Source: Rhodococcus pseudokoreensis (lineage in GTDB: Bacteria; Actinomycetota; Actinomycetes; Mycobacteriales; Mycobacteriaceae). From it: a stretch of DNA of 64,000 bases. The DNA is taken from the NCBI RefSeq assembly GCF_017068395.1, contig NZ_CP070619.1, forward strand, positions 8,666,775 to 8,730,774. Reading direction: 5' to 3'. The notes beneath the pieces are model-generated. The model was not told the origin of the DNA. It made no database searches and worked only from the letters and a program-made list of their open reading frames with translations. Made by a program: the position numbers and the translations under genes. Below, in pieces: positions 55,026-64,000 of the stretch (the first letter of the stretch is position 1; the number at the start of each line of letters is the position of its first letter).

Positions 55026-55154
55026 CATGGACGTCCATGTAACAGGTGGAGTCCCGATCGCTTTCCCGGTGCATGCGGTGCAAGCGCCCCAACACCGGCC
55101 GAACCCGAGGCACCAGCCCAAGCCCGATCCAGGGCAGAAATGGAGGAAGTACAC

Positions 55155-56051
55155 ATGGCGGCGGTGACAGCCCTCGGCCACATCGGTGTCGACACGACCG
55201 ACATCGACCTGTGGCGGCGTTGGGGCAACCTGATCGGCGCTGTGGTCGTCGACGACACCGGTGACTCGTTGGGCCTGCGGCTCGACACCGAAGCCGGCGC
55301 ACGCATTCTGGTGCGCTCGTCCACCCAGGACTCGTTTGCATTCGCGGGATGGGAAGTCGAGAACGAAGCGGCATTGAAAGGTATCTGCAGCAGGTTGGAA
55401 GCTGCGGGTGCACAACCGAAGGACCGACCCGACCTGGCCGCCGAGCGTGGCGTGGTGGACCTGGTGACATTCGTTGATCCCGACGGATTCGTCGCCGAGT
55501 TGTACTGGGGCCGTATGAGCCGTGTTCGGAACCGATTCCTCTCTCCCCACGGCGTGGACTTCTCCATTGGAGATATGGGGATCGGACACCTCGTGCTCGG
55601 CGTGACCGACTTCCGCCGCACGATGGCCTTCTACACCGAGGTTCTGGGCATGGTCGTCACCGAGACCATGAACATCGGCGGCAACCGGGTCGCGATGGTG
55701 CGCTGCAATCCGCGACATCACAGCCTGGCGTTCGCGGAGGTGACGTCGGCGCGTCCACGCGTGCTGCACTTCGCAGTCGAAGTCGACCACCTCGATGCTC
55801 TGGGCGCCATCCGAGACCGGCTTCTCGACGAAGGATTTCCGATCTCTCGTGATCTCGGGCGCCACCCCGGCGACGGCGTGATCTCGTTCTACCAGCCCAT
55901 GGGTGACGCCTTCGAGGTCGAAGTGGCATGGGGGACAACTCGAATCGACGAGCGAACGTGGCCGCAACGACGGCACGACCGCCCCTACTGGTCGTGGGGT
56001 CATCGACCGCTGACCGGCGCCGCCACGGCCTTGGGTTCGGATGTCGAGTAG
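55155..56051 (+). CDS. Extradiol ring-cleavage dioxygenase (type I, VOC fold)
   Basis: A 298-residue two-domain VOC protein, like BphC. The N-terminal half (ALGHIGVDTTDIDLWRRWGN) lacks the metal site; the C-terminal domain has the facial triad: His in MGIGHLVLGVTDFRRTMAFYTEVLGM, His in VLHFAVEVDHLDAL and Glu in DAFEVEVAWG. Residues HH and Y typical of the active site are in NPRHHSLAF and VISFYQPMGD. It cleaves a catechol-type ring next to a hydroxyl. ATG 55155 has GGAGGAA seven bases before it. It is the first gene of the rightward arm. Confidence 0.88.
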   Translation: MAAVTALGHIGVDTTDIDLWRRWGNLIGAVVVDDTGDSLGLRLDTEAGARILVRSSTQDSFAFAGWEVENEAALKGICSRLEAAGAQPKDRPDLAAERGVVDLVTFVDPDGFVAELYWGRMSRVRNRFLSPHGVDFSIGDMGIGHLVLGVTDFRRTMAFYTEVLGMVVTETMNIGGNRVAMVRCNPRHHSLAFAEVTSARPRVLHFAVEVDHLDALGAIRDRLLDEGFPISRDLGRHPGDGVISFYQPMGDAFEVEVAWGTTRIDERTWPQRRHDRPYWSWGHRPLTGAATALGSDVE

Positions 56052-56123
56052 ACGTTCGCGCCGTCGACTCCATCTGACCATCACTGCACGAATATCCGCA
56101 CACAACTATCGAAGGACAGCAAT

Positions 56124-57131
56124 ATGAGACTCGCTTCTGTCGCCATCGCGGGCACCGATCACGTCGTGGTCGCGGTTCCGGACCAGGACCGCGTGGTCAC
56201 GCTCGCCGATCTGTACGCCAAGGCCGGCCTCGGTGATGCCCCCGCCACCGTCAAGACGCTGTTGAAGGCAGGCGCCGACGAATGGGCGAAGGTCCGGCAG
56301 GCCTACCAGGGGATCGCCGACGCGCCGTCGGTGAGCCTCGACGAGCTGACCTGGCTGCCGCCGGTCCCCGACACCGGCAAGATTCTCTGCGCCGCGATGA
56401 ACAACTCGCTGCTCACCCGCGGTGCCCACGTCGAGGCCGCGGCTCCGATGTTCTTTCTCAAGCCGCCGAGCGCGATGGTCGGCCACGGTGACAACATCGA
56501 GATCATCCCCGACGACTACGGTTTCACCTTCCCTGAACTCGAAGTCGGCGTGATCATCGGGCGCAAAGCCAAGAACATCTCCGAGGACGAGGCCCTCGAC
56601 CATGTCGCCGGCTACACGATCGTCAACGACATCACCTCGCAGGGTCTCAAGCGGGGCGACTCCATCGCCGTCGACGTAAGCCGGCAGCAGGCCGACTCCC
56701 CCGGCTACTCGGAGTACTTCGCATGGCGCCGGGTCAACGGCCCCGACGATCTGGCCGTGTACCTCACCTACCACACGCGTTCCAAGGGAACCGACACCTT
56801 CGGCCCGATGGGACCGTGGCTCACCACCGCCGACGAGATCAGCAACCCCGACGCGCTCGCGGTCCGCGGCTACGCGGACGGCGAGGTGTTCGCCGAGGAC
56901 TCCACCTCCGCCTACAGCTTCACAGTCGCCAAGCTCATCTCCTGGGCCAGCCGCTACTTCACCCTCGAGCCGGGCGACATCATCCTCACCGGCACGGCCG
57001 CGAAGGGCAACGAGAAGTTCCCCCGCGGACACCACGAGATCGACATGAGCCGCATGACGCCGACCATCGACATCGAGATCGAGGGCCTGGGCACGCTCAC
57101 GAACAAGGTCACCCACATCACCCGCGCGTGA
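56124..57131 (+). CDS. Fumarylacetoacetate hydrolase-family enzyme
   Basis: The 335-residue protein has the FAH catalytic core: ILCAAMNNSLLTRGAH, PMFFLKPPSAMVGHGDNIEI, GFTFPELEVGVIIGRKAKNIS (metal-ligand glutamates in PELEVGV), GYTIVNDITSQGLKRGDSIAV (metal-ligand Asp), and LEPGDIILTGTAAKGNEKFP. FAH-fold enzymes in aromatic clusters hydrolyse or decarboxylate meta-cleavage products. It begins 72 bases after the dioxygenase and precedes a second FAH-fold gene (28 bases away). Confidence 0.88.
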   Translation: MRLASVAIAGTDHVVVAVPDQDRVVTLADLYAKAGLGDAPATVKTLLKAGADEWAKVRQAYQGIADAPSVSLDELTWLPPVPDTGKILCAAMNNSLLTRGAHVEAAAPMFFLKPPSAMVGHGDNIEIIPDDYGFTFPELEVGVIIGRKAKNISEDEALDHVAGYTIVNDITSQGLKRGDSIAVDVSRQQADSPGYSEYFAWRRVNGPDDLAVYLTYHTRSKGTDTFGPMGPWLTTADEISNPDALAVRGYADGEVFAEDSTSAYSFTVAKLISWASRYFTLEPGDIILTGTAAKGNEKFPRGHHEIDMSRMTPTIDIEIEGLGTLTNKVTHITRA

Positions 57132-57159
57132 CCCCATACGGAAGGACAGGAGGCACACC

Positions 57160-58110
57160 GTGAAATTCGTGACCTACATTTCGCCCTCGACCGGTTCGAC
57201 CGCCGTCGGAGTGGTGCAGGACGATCAGATCGTCGGTGACCCCGCGTCTGCAACCCTGCTCGAGCTGGTGCAAACCTCGGACCTCGTCATCGCCGGTGAG
57301 CGAATCCTCCAGGCGCACAACGAGACCATTCCGCTGACCGAGGCGCGAATGCAGGCCCCGATCGCGGCGCCTCCGTCCTTCCGTGACTGCATGACATTCG
57401 AAGGTCATGTCGTCAACTGCAACAAGTGGCTCGACCGACCCGTACCCGAGGTGTGGTACGAACAGCCCACCTTCTACTTCTCCAACCCTCAGGCGATCGT
57501 AGGACCCAACGACGAGGTCCCGATCGCTCCGGGATCCTCGATGTTCGACTTCGAACTCGAGATCGCAGCGGTGGTCGGTAGGACCGGCGCGAACCTGACA
57601 CCCGAACAGGCGGAAGACCGCATCGCCGGCTACATGGTGCTGTGCGACTGGAGTGCACGTGACGTGCAGATGCACGAGATGACCGGATCCCTGGGACCGG
57701 TCAAGGGCAAGGACACCGTCACCAGCACCGGACCGTACCTGGTCACCCCCGACGAGCTGGCCGATCGGCGCCGCAATCTCGGATATGACCTCACCGCCCG
57801 CGTCAGCGTCAACGGAAGCGTTATCGGCGAAGGCAACTGGGCCGACACCTACTGGTCCTTCGCCGATGTGATCGCGTACGCCTCCCGAGGTACCCGTGTG
57901 GTTCCGGGCGACGTCATCGGCGGCGGCACCCTGCCCACCTGCTGTCTGTTCGAACACCTCGGCCTCGACACCACCTCGTCTCGCTGGCTCACTCCGGGCG
58001 ACACCGTAGTCCTGGAGGTCGAACGCCTCGGCCGCATCGAGACCACCGTCGTCACCGGTCCGGAGGTCGTGCCGGTCCCACCGCGCGGATCGCGCCTCGC
58101 GGCCCGCTGA
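57160..58110 (+). CDS. Second fumarylacetoacetate hydrolase-family enzyme
   Basis: The 316-residue protein starts at GTG 57160 behind AGGAGG. The FAH core is FRDCMTFEGHVVNCNKW, YEQPTFYFSNPQAIVGPNDEV, SSMFDFELEIAAVVGRTGAN (metal-ligand glutamates), AGYMVLCDWSARDVQMHE (metal-ligand Asp) and GKDTVTSTGPYLVTPDELADRRRN. It differs in length and subgroup from the first FAH protein, so the two probably act at consecutive steps on one ring-cleavage product, for example hydration and C-C cleavage (inference). Confidence 0.88.
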   Translation: MKFVTYISPSTGSTAVGVVQDDQIVGDPASATLLELVQTSDLVIAGERILQAHNETIPLTEARMQAPIAAPPSFRDCMTFEGHVVNCNKWLDRPVPEVWYEQPTFYFSNPQAIVGPNDEVPIAPGSSMFDFELEIAAVVGRTGANLTPEQAEDRIAGYMVLCDWSARDVQMHEMTGSLGPVKGKDTVTSTGPYLVTPDELADRRRNLGYDLTARVSVNGSVIGEGNWADTYWSFADVIAYASRGTRVVPGDVIGGGTLPTCCLFEHLGLDTTSSRWLTPGDTVVLEVERLGRIETTVVTGPEVVPVPPRGSRLAAR

Positions 58111-58240
58111 TCCGCGTCGAAAACTACCCCACCAACCGAAACCCCTGGATGTCACTGTTCGCCTGCAACGCCGTCGACACACGCGAAGCCCGAACGAATG
58201 ACACTCATTCACCCACGGATGCACGAGAAGGACACCTCCC

Positions 58241-59980
58241 ATGGCTGATGCTGAAACCCCGGTGCTCATCGTCGGTGCCGGACCCGCCGGGTTGACCGCC
58301 GCCCTGGCGCTTGCGAAGTTCGGAATCGAGCACGTACTGGTCGAAAAGTACCCGGGAACCGCACACTCGCCGCGTGCCCACATCGTCAACCCCCGCACCG
58401 TCGAGATCATGCGACACCTGGGTGTCCAGGAAGAAATCGAGGCAGTGTCCTCACCCCACGAGCGCCTGCGACACCACGTCTGGTACACCACGCTGAACCA
58501 GCCCGAGATCGCCCGCAAGGAAGCATGGGGCACCTCCCCGCACCGCAAGGCCGACTACCTCGCGGCGAGCCCCTGCCCCTCGATCAACTGCCCCCAGACC
58601 CGGTTCGAACCGGTCCTGGTCGAGGCACTGCGTGATGCCGGCTCCGACGTGCAGTTCCAGCGTGAACTCCTCTCGATGGAGCGCGAGGGGGACCACTGGG
58701 TCAGTACGATCCTCAACCGCGAGGACGGCACGACATTGACGGTCCGCTCCCGCTACGTCATCGGTGCGGACGGTGCCCGCACCAAAGTGCTCGGCTTCGC
58801 CGGGCTCGACATCGAGGGACCCTCGGGGCTGTTCCACGCCGCGAACATCTGGTTCAAGGCCGACCTCAGCCGCTATCTGGCACACCGACCCGGCGTGCTC
58901 ACCTGGAATATGCACCCCGGCCCGCAACCGCCGCTTGCGCTCGGCACGTTCATCTGCATGAACCCCTTCGACGAGTTCGTGCTCAACAGGTTCTACGACC
59001 CCGAGGTCGAGGATCTGTCCGAGATGACCGAAGAGCAGGCGATCGGTCACATTGAACGGGCCGTCGGCGAGCCCGTCGACGACATCGAGATCCTCGGCAT
59101 CTCGGGGTGGAAGGTCAACGCGCAGGTCGCCCCCGAGTACGCCCGCGACGGCGTGTTCTGCATGGGTGACGCCGTGCACCGCCATCCCCCGACGAACGGC
59201 CTCGGCCTGAACATGTCGGTGGCCGACGCCTACAACCTGGCCTGGAAGCTTGCACTCGTCCTCCGCGATGAGGCCGGTGCCGAGCTGCTGGACACCTACA
59301 ACAGTGAGCGCCAGCCCATCGGCGCGACGGGCGTCGACCGAGCCATCAAGAGCCTGCACCAGGCAACGGCGATCCAGGAAGCTGTCGGACTCCACGAAGG
59401 GCTTTCCGAGGAAGAGGGATGGGAAGCGCTGGCGTCCCTCGAGGATCCGGGTCCGCTGGGAGATGAACGGCGCGCGGCTTTGCGCGCTGCCCTCGACAAG
59501 AACGAGAACCGTTTCAACGCATTGGGTCTGGAAGTCGGATACCACTACGACGAGGGTGCCCTCGTGCACGACGAGACGCCCTACCCTCCGTTCGAGGGTG
59601 ATCCCGTCCTGGACTTCCAGACCACCACCAGGCCCGGGGCGCGTGTGCCCCACGCGCGGCTGATCCGGAATGGGGAGCAGATCTCCACGCTCGACCTCGT
59701 CGACGGGTTGGAATTCGCCCTGCTGGTCGGTCTGGACGCCGAGCACTGGTTCGAAGCTGCCGAGAAGGTCTCGGCCGAACTCGGGGTGCAGGTCGTCGCC
59801 CATCGGATCGGCGGTGACATCCTCGACCCCTACTGGGAATGGAGCGACGCCCGCGAGGTCGGGCACGCCGGCGCGGTGCTGGTCCGTCCCGACCGGCATG
59901 TTACCTGGAGGAGCGTCGACCGTCCGACGGATGCAGCAGCCGAGCTCTCCCGCGTGATGAGGACTGTGCTGCACCTCTGA
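58241..59980 (+). CDS. TfdB/phenol hydroxylase-type flavin monooxygenase
   Basis: The 579-residue class A flavoprotein has ETPVLIVGAGPAGLTAALALAKFG, RAHIVNPRTVEIMRHLGV, the DG-type segment YVIGADGARTKVLGFAGL and GVFCMGDAVHRHPPTNGLGLNMSVADAYNLAWKLAL, with a C-terminal thioredoxin-like domain. This resembles 2,4-dichlorophenol 6-monooxygenase (TfdB) and other phenol hydroxylases, which put a hydroxyl ortho to an existing one. It would make the catechol-type substrate for the dioxygenase at 55155. The segment NPRTVEIMRHLGVQEEIEAV is also TfdB-like. The specific phenol is not readable. Confidence 0.88.
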   Translation: MADAETPVLIVGAGPAGLTAALALAKFGIEHVLVEKYPGTAHSPRAHIVNPRTVEIMRHLGVQEEIEAVSSPHERLRHHVWYTTLNQPEIARKEAWGTSPHRKADYLAASPCPSINCPQTRFEPVLVEALRDAGSDVQFQRELLSMEREGDHWVSTILNREDGTTLTVRSRYVIGADGARTKVLGFAGLDIEGPSGLFHAANIWFKADLSRYLAHRPGVLTWNMHPGPQPPLALGTFICMNPFDEFVLNRFYDPEVEDLSEMTEEQAIGHIERAVGEPVDDIEILGISGWKVNAQVAPEYARDGVFCMGDAVHRHPPTNGLGLNMSVADAYNLAWKLALVLRDEAGAELLDTYNSERQPIGATGVDRAIKSLHQATAIQEAVGLHEGLSEEEGWEALASLEDPGPLGDERRAALRAALDKNENRFNALGLEVGYHYDEGALVHDETPYPPFEGDPVLDFQTTTRPGARVPHARLIRNGEQISTLDLVDGLEFALLVGLDAEHWFEAAEKVSAELGVQVVAHRIGGDILDPYWEWSDAREVGHAGAVLVRPDRHVTWRSVDRPTDAAAELSRVMRTVLHL

Positions 59981-60031
59981 CCGCGCTCGCTCCTCTCCAC
60001 TCCCCGACACTTCACCGGAGACAGAAGACAC

Positions 60032-61656
60032 ATGGACACGACGTTCACACCGGAGACCACCGCTGCCGTCGCAGATGCCCGGCAGCACTCCATCGGAGAC
60101 CTGCTGCACCGTACCGCCTTACGGTATCCGGACAAGCTCGCGGTCGTCGCCGGAGACCTGCGGGTGACCTACGCCGAATTCGACGCCGCGGCCAACCGGA
60201 TGGCCCATGCGCTGACCGCCCGTGGCCTGACCAAGGGCGACCGGCTGGCACTGCTGAGTCACAACTGCTGGCAGTACGCTCTGACCGTCTTCGCCACCGC
60301 GAAGCTGGGCGTGGTCCTGGTGCCGGTGAACTTCATGCTCGGCCCGGACGAGATCGCCTACATCCTGCAACACGCCGATGCGCGTGGGATCCTCGTGGAG
60401 GACACGCTCGCCCCCACAGCAGGCAAGGCACTGGCCACCGCGCGCATCGACGGTGTGCGGGGATGGATCTCGACCTCAGGGGCAGCACCCGACGCCGGGT
60501 GGGAGGACGTCGACGACTGGTGGCGTTCCGGTCACGACTCGGCACCGAACGTCCTGGTCGCCGACGACGATCCGGTCCGCCTGATGTACACCTCGGGCAC
60601 CGAATCGCGCCCCAAGGGCGTGATGCTGTCCAGTCGTTCTTTGATAGCCCAGTACACCTCCTGCGCGATCGACGGTGGAATGAGCGTGGACGATGTCGAG
60701 GTGCATGCGCTGCCGATGTTCCATTGCGCGCAGCTGGATTGCTTCTTCTCCGTCGATGTCTACCTCGGCGCAACCAGCATCATCCTGCCGGCCCCGGACC
60801 CCGCGGTGCTGCTCGAGACCATCGCCCGGGAGAACGTGACCAAACTGTTCTGCCCGCCGACGTGTGGATCTCGTTGCTGCGCCATCCTTCGTTCGACAGC
60901 ACGGACCTGTCGAGTCTGCGCAAGGGCTACTACGGTGCGTCGCCCATGCCGGTGGAGATCCTCCGGGAGTTGCAGCAACGCCTGCCGCAGGTGCAGCTGT
61001 GGAACTTCTACGGCCAGACCGAGATGGCACCTCTGGCAACGATATTGCGCCCACATGAACAAGTCGAACGAGCCGGGTCGGCGGGCCGTGCCGCCCTGAA
61101 CGTCGAGACCCGGTTGGTCGACGACGACGGAAACCCCGTGCCGGTCGGCGAGATCGGCGAGATCGTGCACCGAAGCCCGCAGGCCGCACTCGGCTACTAC
61201 AACGACGAGGAGAAAACCGCCGAGGCGTTCCGTGACGGCTGGTTCCACTCCGGCGATCTCGGCATCATGACCGAAGGCGGCTACCTGTCGGTCGTGGACC
61301 GCAAGAAGGACATGATCAAGACCGGCGGAGAGAACGTCGCCAGCCGTGAGGTCGAGGAAGCGATCTACGAACACGACGATGTCGCCGAGGTCGCGGTTTT
61401 CGGCATCAGCCATCCGTACTGGGTTGAGGCCGTCACCGCAGTCGTCGTCCCCAAACCTGGAGCGGCAGTGACCTCTGAGCAGATCAAGGACCACACCCGT
61501 GGCCGGCTCGCCGGCTACAAACAGCCGAAATATGTTGTCGTCAGCGACGCGCTGCCGAAGAACCCGAGTGGCAAGGTACTCAAGCGTGAACTGCGTGATC
61601 TGTACGGCGGCCTCGCATCGAACATCGGCTCGGCAGAGAATGATTCGGGCCAGTAG
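60032..61656 (+). pseudogene. Acyl-CoA synthetase (AMP-forming) with a 1-base deletion
   Basis: The first frame encodes 277 residues (TALRYPDKLAVVAGDLRVTYAEFDAAANRMA, RLMYTSGTESRPKGVMLSSRSLIAQYTSC, the P-loop-like motif) up to CPPT near 60861. The second frame continues as VWISLLRHPSFDSTDLSSLRKGYYGASPMP, LWNFYGQTEMAPL, FRDGWFHSGDLGIM, RKKDMIKTGGENVASREVEEAIYE and NPSGKVLKRELRDLY, with stop at 61656. ACG-TGTGG lacks one G compared with ACGGTGTGG. With it the protein would be a full 541-residue acyl/aryl-CoA ligase. It is broken as written. Confidence 0.85.
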
Positions 61657-62761
61657 TTGAGCCGAGCACCCGTGGATCCCTCGACCGACGACCCGCAGAA
61701 TCGCAGTCGAGGGGCCTTCCGGCTAACCGTCGATCCGGTCTTCGGGCCGTTCTTCTGGGGCAAACTGCTCTCGTCGTGCGGCACGTGGACCTTCGTGGTG
61801 GTCGCCGCGATCCTGACATTCGATCTGAGCGGTTCGGCCTGGGCCGTGGGCATGGTGACGGTGGCCCACTCCGCCCCGCAACTGCTCTTCGCGCCGTTCA
61901 GCGGGCAGTTGGCCGACCGTGGCAAGGCCGCCACCCAGATCGTGGCGGGTTCGTTGTTGACCGGGGTCGGCGCGGGTGGCCTGGCGTTGTGGCTCTGGCT
62001 GTCCGGGGGGAGTGGACGGACTGTCAGGTCTCACTCCGGTGATGCTGTCCTCCGTCGTCGTCGGACTGGGCTTCGCGATCGGCGGCCCTGCGATGCAATC
62101 GATCGTGCCCGCAATGATCAGACCGGGGGAAATGACCGCGGCAATGTCGCTGAACACGGTCCCCATCACGGTAGGCAGGGCCGGTGGGCCTGCCATGGGT
62201 GCCGCCGTGGCACTCTCACCGGGTGCTGCTCGTGCTTCTGCTCGGGATCGCGGCGGTTGGAGTCGGCGTAGACCCAGCCGTCACTTTGGCGCCGGCATTG
62301 GCGGAGCAACTCGGCGCCGAAGCGGCTCTGGCCGGATGGATGGCGTCCTGCTTCGGTATCGGTGCCGGCGTCGGCTTCTTGCTGTTCGGTCCGCTGCACC
62401 GCGCCGTGGGGATCGAGTGTCTGGGCAGTGGCGGATTGCTGCTGATCGCAGGTGGTCTCGTGCTCGCGGGAGGAACGGACAACGCCCCTCTCACGTTGAT
62501 CGCATTCGGTGTGTCCGGTATCGGGATGACCCTGGCGTTCACCAGCATTACTACGCAGATCCAGAACAGATCACCCGACGAGCTTCGGGGCCGATCATGG
62601 CCCTGTGGTTCGTCGGCTTCGTCGGAGCCCGTCCGTTCGCAGCAGGACTGAGCGGGTGGATCACCGACACGATCGGAGTGACAGCAGCACTTGTCGGAGT
62701 CGCGCTGCCGGTGGTGGTAGTCGCCTATCTGTGCCGTCCCAGCTATCTGGCATCGTCGTGA
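61657..62761 (+). pseudogene. MFS transporter with three 1-base frameshifts
   Basis: A TTG at 61657 follows the synthetase stop directly. Frame 1 gives FGPFFWGKLLSSCGTWTFVVVAAILTF and GMVTVAHSAPQLLFAPFSGQLADRGKAATQ to about 62010. Frame 2 gives DGLSGLTPVMLSSVVVGLGFAIGGPAMQSIVPAMIRPGEMTAAMSLN to about 62215. Frame 3 gives HRVLLVLLLGIAAVGVGV through LRGR near 62590. Frame 2 resumes with IMALWFVGFVGARPFAAGLSGWITDTIGV to a stop at 62761. It is a complete DHA-type MFS protein (about 12 helices) once three indels are corrected. Its job would be export or uptake of pathway compounds. Confidence 0.8.
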
Positions 62762-63094
62762 ATGACCACCGCAGCACAGACGTGTCCGGCCTTCCGGCGG
62801 ATGCCGCCCATCTGGTGAGAGGACATCGGTGGTCTCGACGGCGGCCGTCGATCTGGGCCTGTGCGGCTCCGTGGCAACGGTCGGCCACCATGGCTCTGAC
62901 TACACCACCATTTTCTGACCGTAGCGTGCGGCGAGGATGGTGACGGGGTGTGCACGATGCAGGGACAACGGGACGAGATGATGGGGGCATCAACGGTGAC
63001 GCAGGAGTTGGACATTGTCCCGACGGAGGGTTGTCCGCGGGAGCCGGACGGGGCGAAAGCCACATCACGTGTCGGGTCTCGTACACTCAGGCCC
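62762..63094. other. Spacer before the MarR-type gene; no gene seen
   Basis: These 333 bases hold only overlapping frames of poor quality on both strands. No palindrome of the TTAGGT type is seen here, so the MarR-type gene may not regulate itself from a site like those at 54869 and 55010. Confidence 0.4.
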
Positions 63095-63588
63095 ATGCAG
63101 CTCGAGGGTCGACGGTGGCAAGAGGCCTCCCTTCGGTTGCTGGGGCGCCCGACGACCCAGGTCGACTACACCGCCGCCGCGATCGTATGGCATATCGGCC
63201 GCCTCGCCCGTCTGAACGAAAAGCGCATGGAATACGAGGTCCACCGACCTCTGGGGTGGACGTGGGGAGCGTTTCGGATCATGTCCCAGCTCTACGTGCT
63301 CGGACCCAGGAACCCTCCCAATTGGCAGACAGTCTACAGTTGACCCGTCCCACAATCACTGGGGGAGTCGACCGCCTCGAGCGCGATGGATATGTGACGC
63401 GTACGGTCCAGCCCAAGAATCGAAGCCGACTCACGATCGACCTCACGGAGGCCGGTAAAGAAGCTGTCGAGGAGGCAGCCGGGTTACAACATCAGGTCGA
63501 GCTTGATCTGGTCTCAGGTTTGTCCGAGGAAGATCAATCCCAGCTGTCCGAACTGCTCACGAAGTTGTTCAATACCCTCCAGCAGTGA
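63095..63588 (+). pseudogene. MarR-family regulator with a 1-base deletion
   Basis: Frame 1 from ATG 63095 encodes LEGRRWQEASLRLLGRPTTQV, IVWHIGRLARLNEKRMEYEVHRPLGWTWGAFRIMSQLYVLGP. Frame 2 continues LADSLQLTRPTITGGVDRLERDGYVTRTVQPKNRSRLTIDLTEAGKEAVEEAA to a stop at 63588; this is the wing and dimer part of MarR proteins. Near 63313, CCCAGGAACCC lacks one G needed to join them (AGG-GAA-CCC). It is probably the cluster's repressor. As written it makes a truncated, non-functional protein. Confidence 0.8.
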
Positions 63589-64000
63589 ACAGCCTATTCG
63601 GAAGTCGGCGCGTTTTCACTGCAGGTCGAGGCCGACCTGCGTGCCTTGCTCGACCGGATCTCAGGTCCGGAACACGCGCACTGACGAAATGAGCCAGCTC
63701 AGGTGTCTGCGCTCGTCCGGAAATGGATCAGGCCGACTGGGTGGACATGTCCAAGTGCTGGTGTGGCCGCGCAGTATTGAAAGCGTGCAGGGTGCGCCGA
63801 TGGCCGGGCGGTGCCGTCTGCTGCGGCGTCGGTCAGGCCGGCAGCGAATGGGTCTCGGATTTGTGTCTGTAGACGAGAAGGGCATCCGTGTGGACTGGAT
63901 GTGTCGCTCCAGGGTGTCGGCAGCCTCGTTGCTTCGACGAACTTGATGTCGCAGACGCCGAAGGCCTCTGGCCTTGGGTGAAGACGCTGCTGCACTCGGT
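63589..64000. other. Terminal region with no recognised gene
   Basis: A short frame ends at 63683 with FSLQVEADLRALLDRISGPEHAH, which might be the tail of another gene, but no start or family is recognised. The last 300 bases hold no supported feature. Confidence 0.35.

Noticed and set aside
58451..60109. 552-codon leftward frame opposite the flavin hydroxylase
   Set aside because: Shadow of a strongly conserved hydroxylase gene.

Overview
The window is high-GC DNA with actinobacterial gene content, most consistent with a large Rhodococcus genome of the jostii/opacus type (genus-level call by inference). Pointers are a wax ester synthase/DGAT homologue, a cutinase-family exported protein, two GAF-ANTAR proteins, a SigF module, a DevR/DevS (DosR-type) two-component system with relatives of mycobacterial dormancy proteins, and a rifampicin monooxygenase gene. 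No rRNA or tRNA genes were seen.

Region 1 (1-7.4 kb) is housekeeping and redox: a DUF4235 protein cut by the window edge, an NDH-2-like flavoprotein, a HAD hydrolase remnant, an SRPBCC protein coupled to a phytoene-desaturase-like oxidoreductase, a NYN-type nuclease-fold protein, a CorA transporter and a carboxylesterase. Region 2 (7.6-25.2 kb) is a stress and partner-switching neighbourhood: two STAS proteins, two GAF-ANTAR proteins, GlsB-, CsbD- and Dps-type proteins, a cold-shock protein, an RsbW-type anti-sigma factor followed by SigF behind a SigF-like promoter, trehalose-6-phosphate synthase, topoisomerase IB, a CDGSH protein back to back with a haem-oxygenase-fold protein, and a WS/DGAT homologue with an altered active-site motif.

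Region 3 (25.3-36.5 kb) is mixed metabolism: an enoyl-CoA hydratase relative, a cupredoxin lipoprotein, a deleted deazaflavin nitroreductase, a zinc alcohol dehydrogenase, an MFS pump, two alpha/beta hydrolases, an orphan response regulator, and a TetR gene divergent from an epoxide-hydrolase-like gene with two matched operators between them. Region 4 (36.5-42.5 kb) is a hypoxia/redox island: devS, devR, a small membrane protein, a DUF1876 (Rv1738-like) protein and an Acg/Rv2032-like nitroreductase, with two near-identical DosR-like boxes. A rifampicin monooxygenase gene (rox), preceded by a sequence that closely matches the rifamycin-associated element, sits inside it.

Region 5 (42.6-48.2 kb) is a gene graveyard. 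It holds a hypothetical-protein fragment, a ParB/Arc-like fragment, a PE-PPE-domain pseudogene, a truncated beta-lactamase-family lipoprotein, a perfect 24-bp palindrome and a frameshifted IS110-family element, around one intact exported tripeptidyl-peptidase-like hydrolase.

Region 6 (48.2-63.6 kb) is a divergent catabolic cluster, probably for a phenolic compound. The leftward arm carries an MHS transporter, MmgE/PrpD, RidA, a truncated acyl-CoA dehydrogenase, both CoA-transferase subunits and a thiolase. The rightward arm carries an extradiol dioxygenase, two fumarylacetoacetate-hydrolase-fold enzymes, a TfdB-like flavin hydroxylase, an acyl-CoA synthetase, an MFS protein and a MarR regulator. 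The promoter region between the arms has two copies of a TTAGGT-type palindrome and a CRP-like site. The last three genes carry five single-base frameshifts, so the pathway is either decaying or affected by assembly errors.
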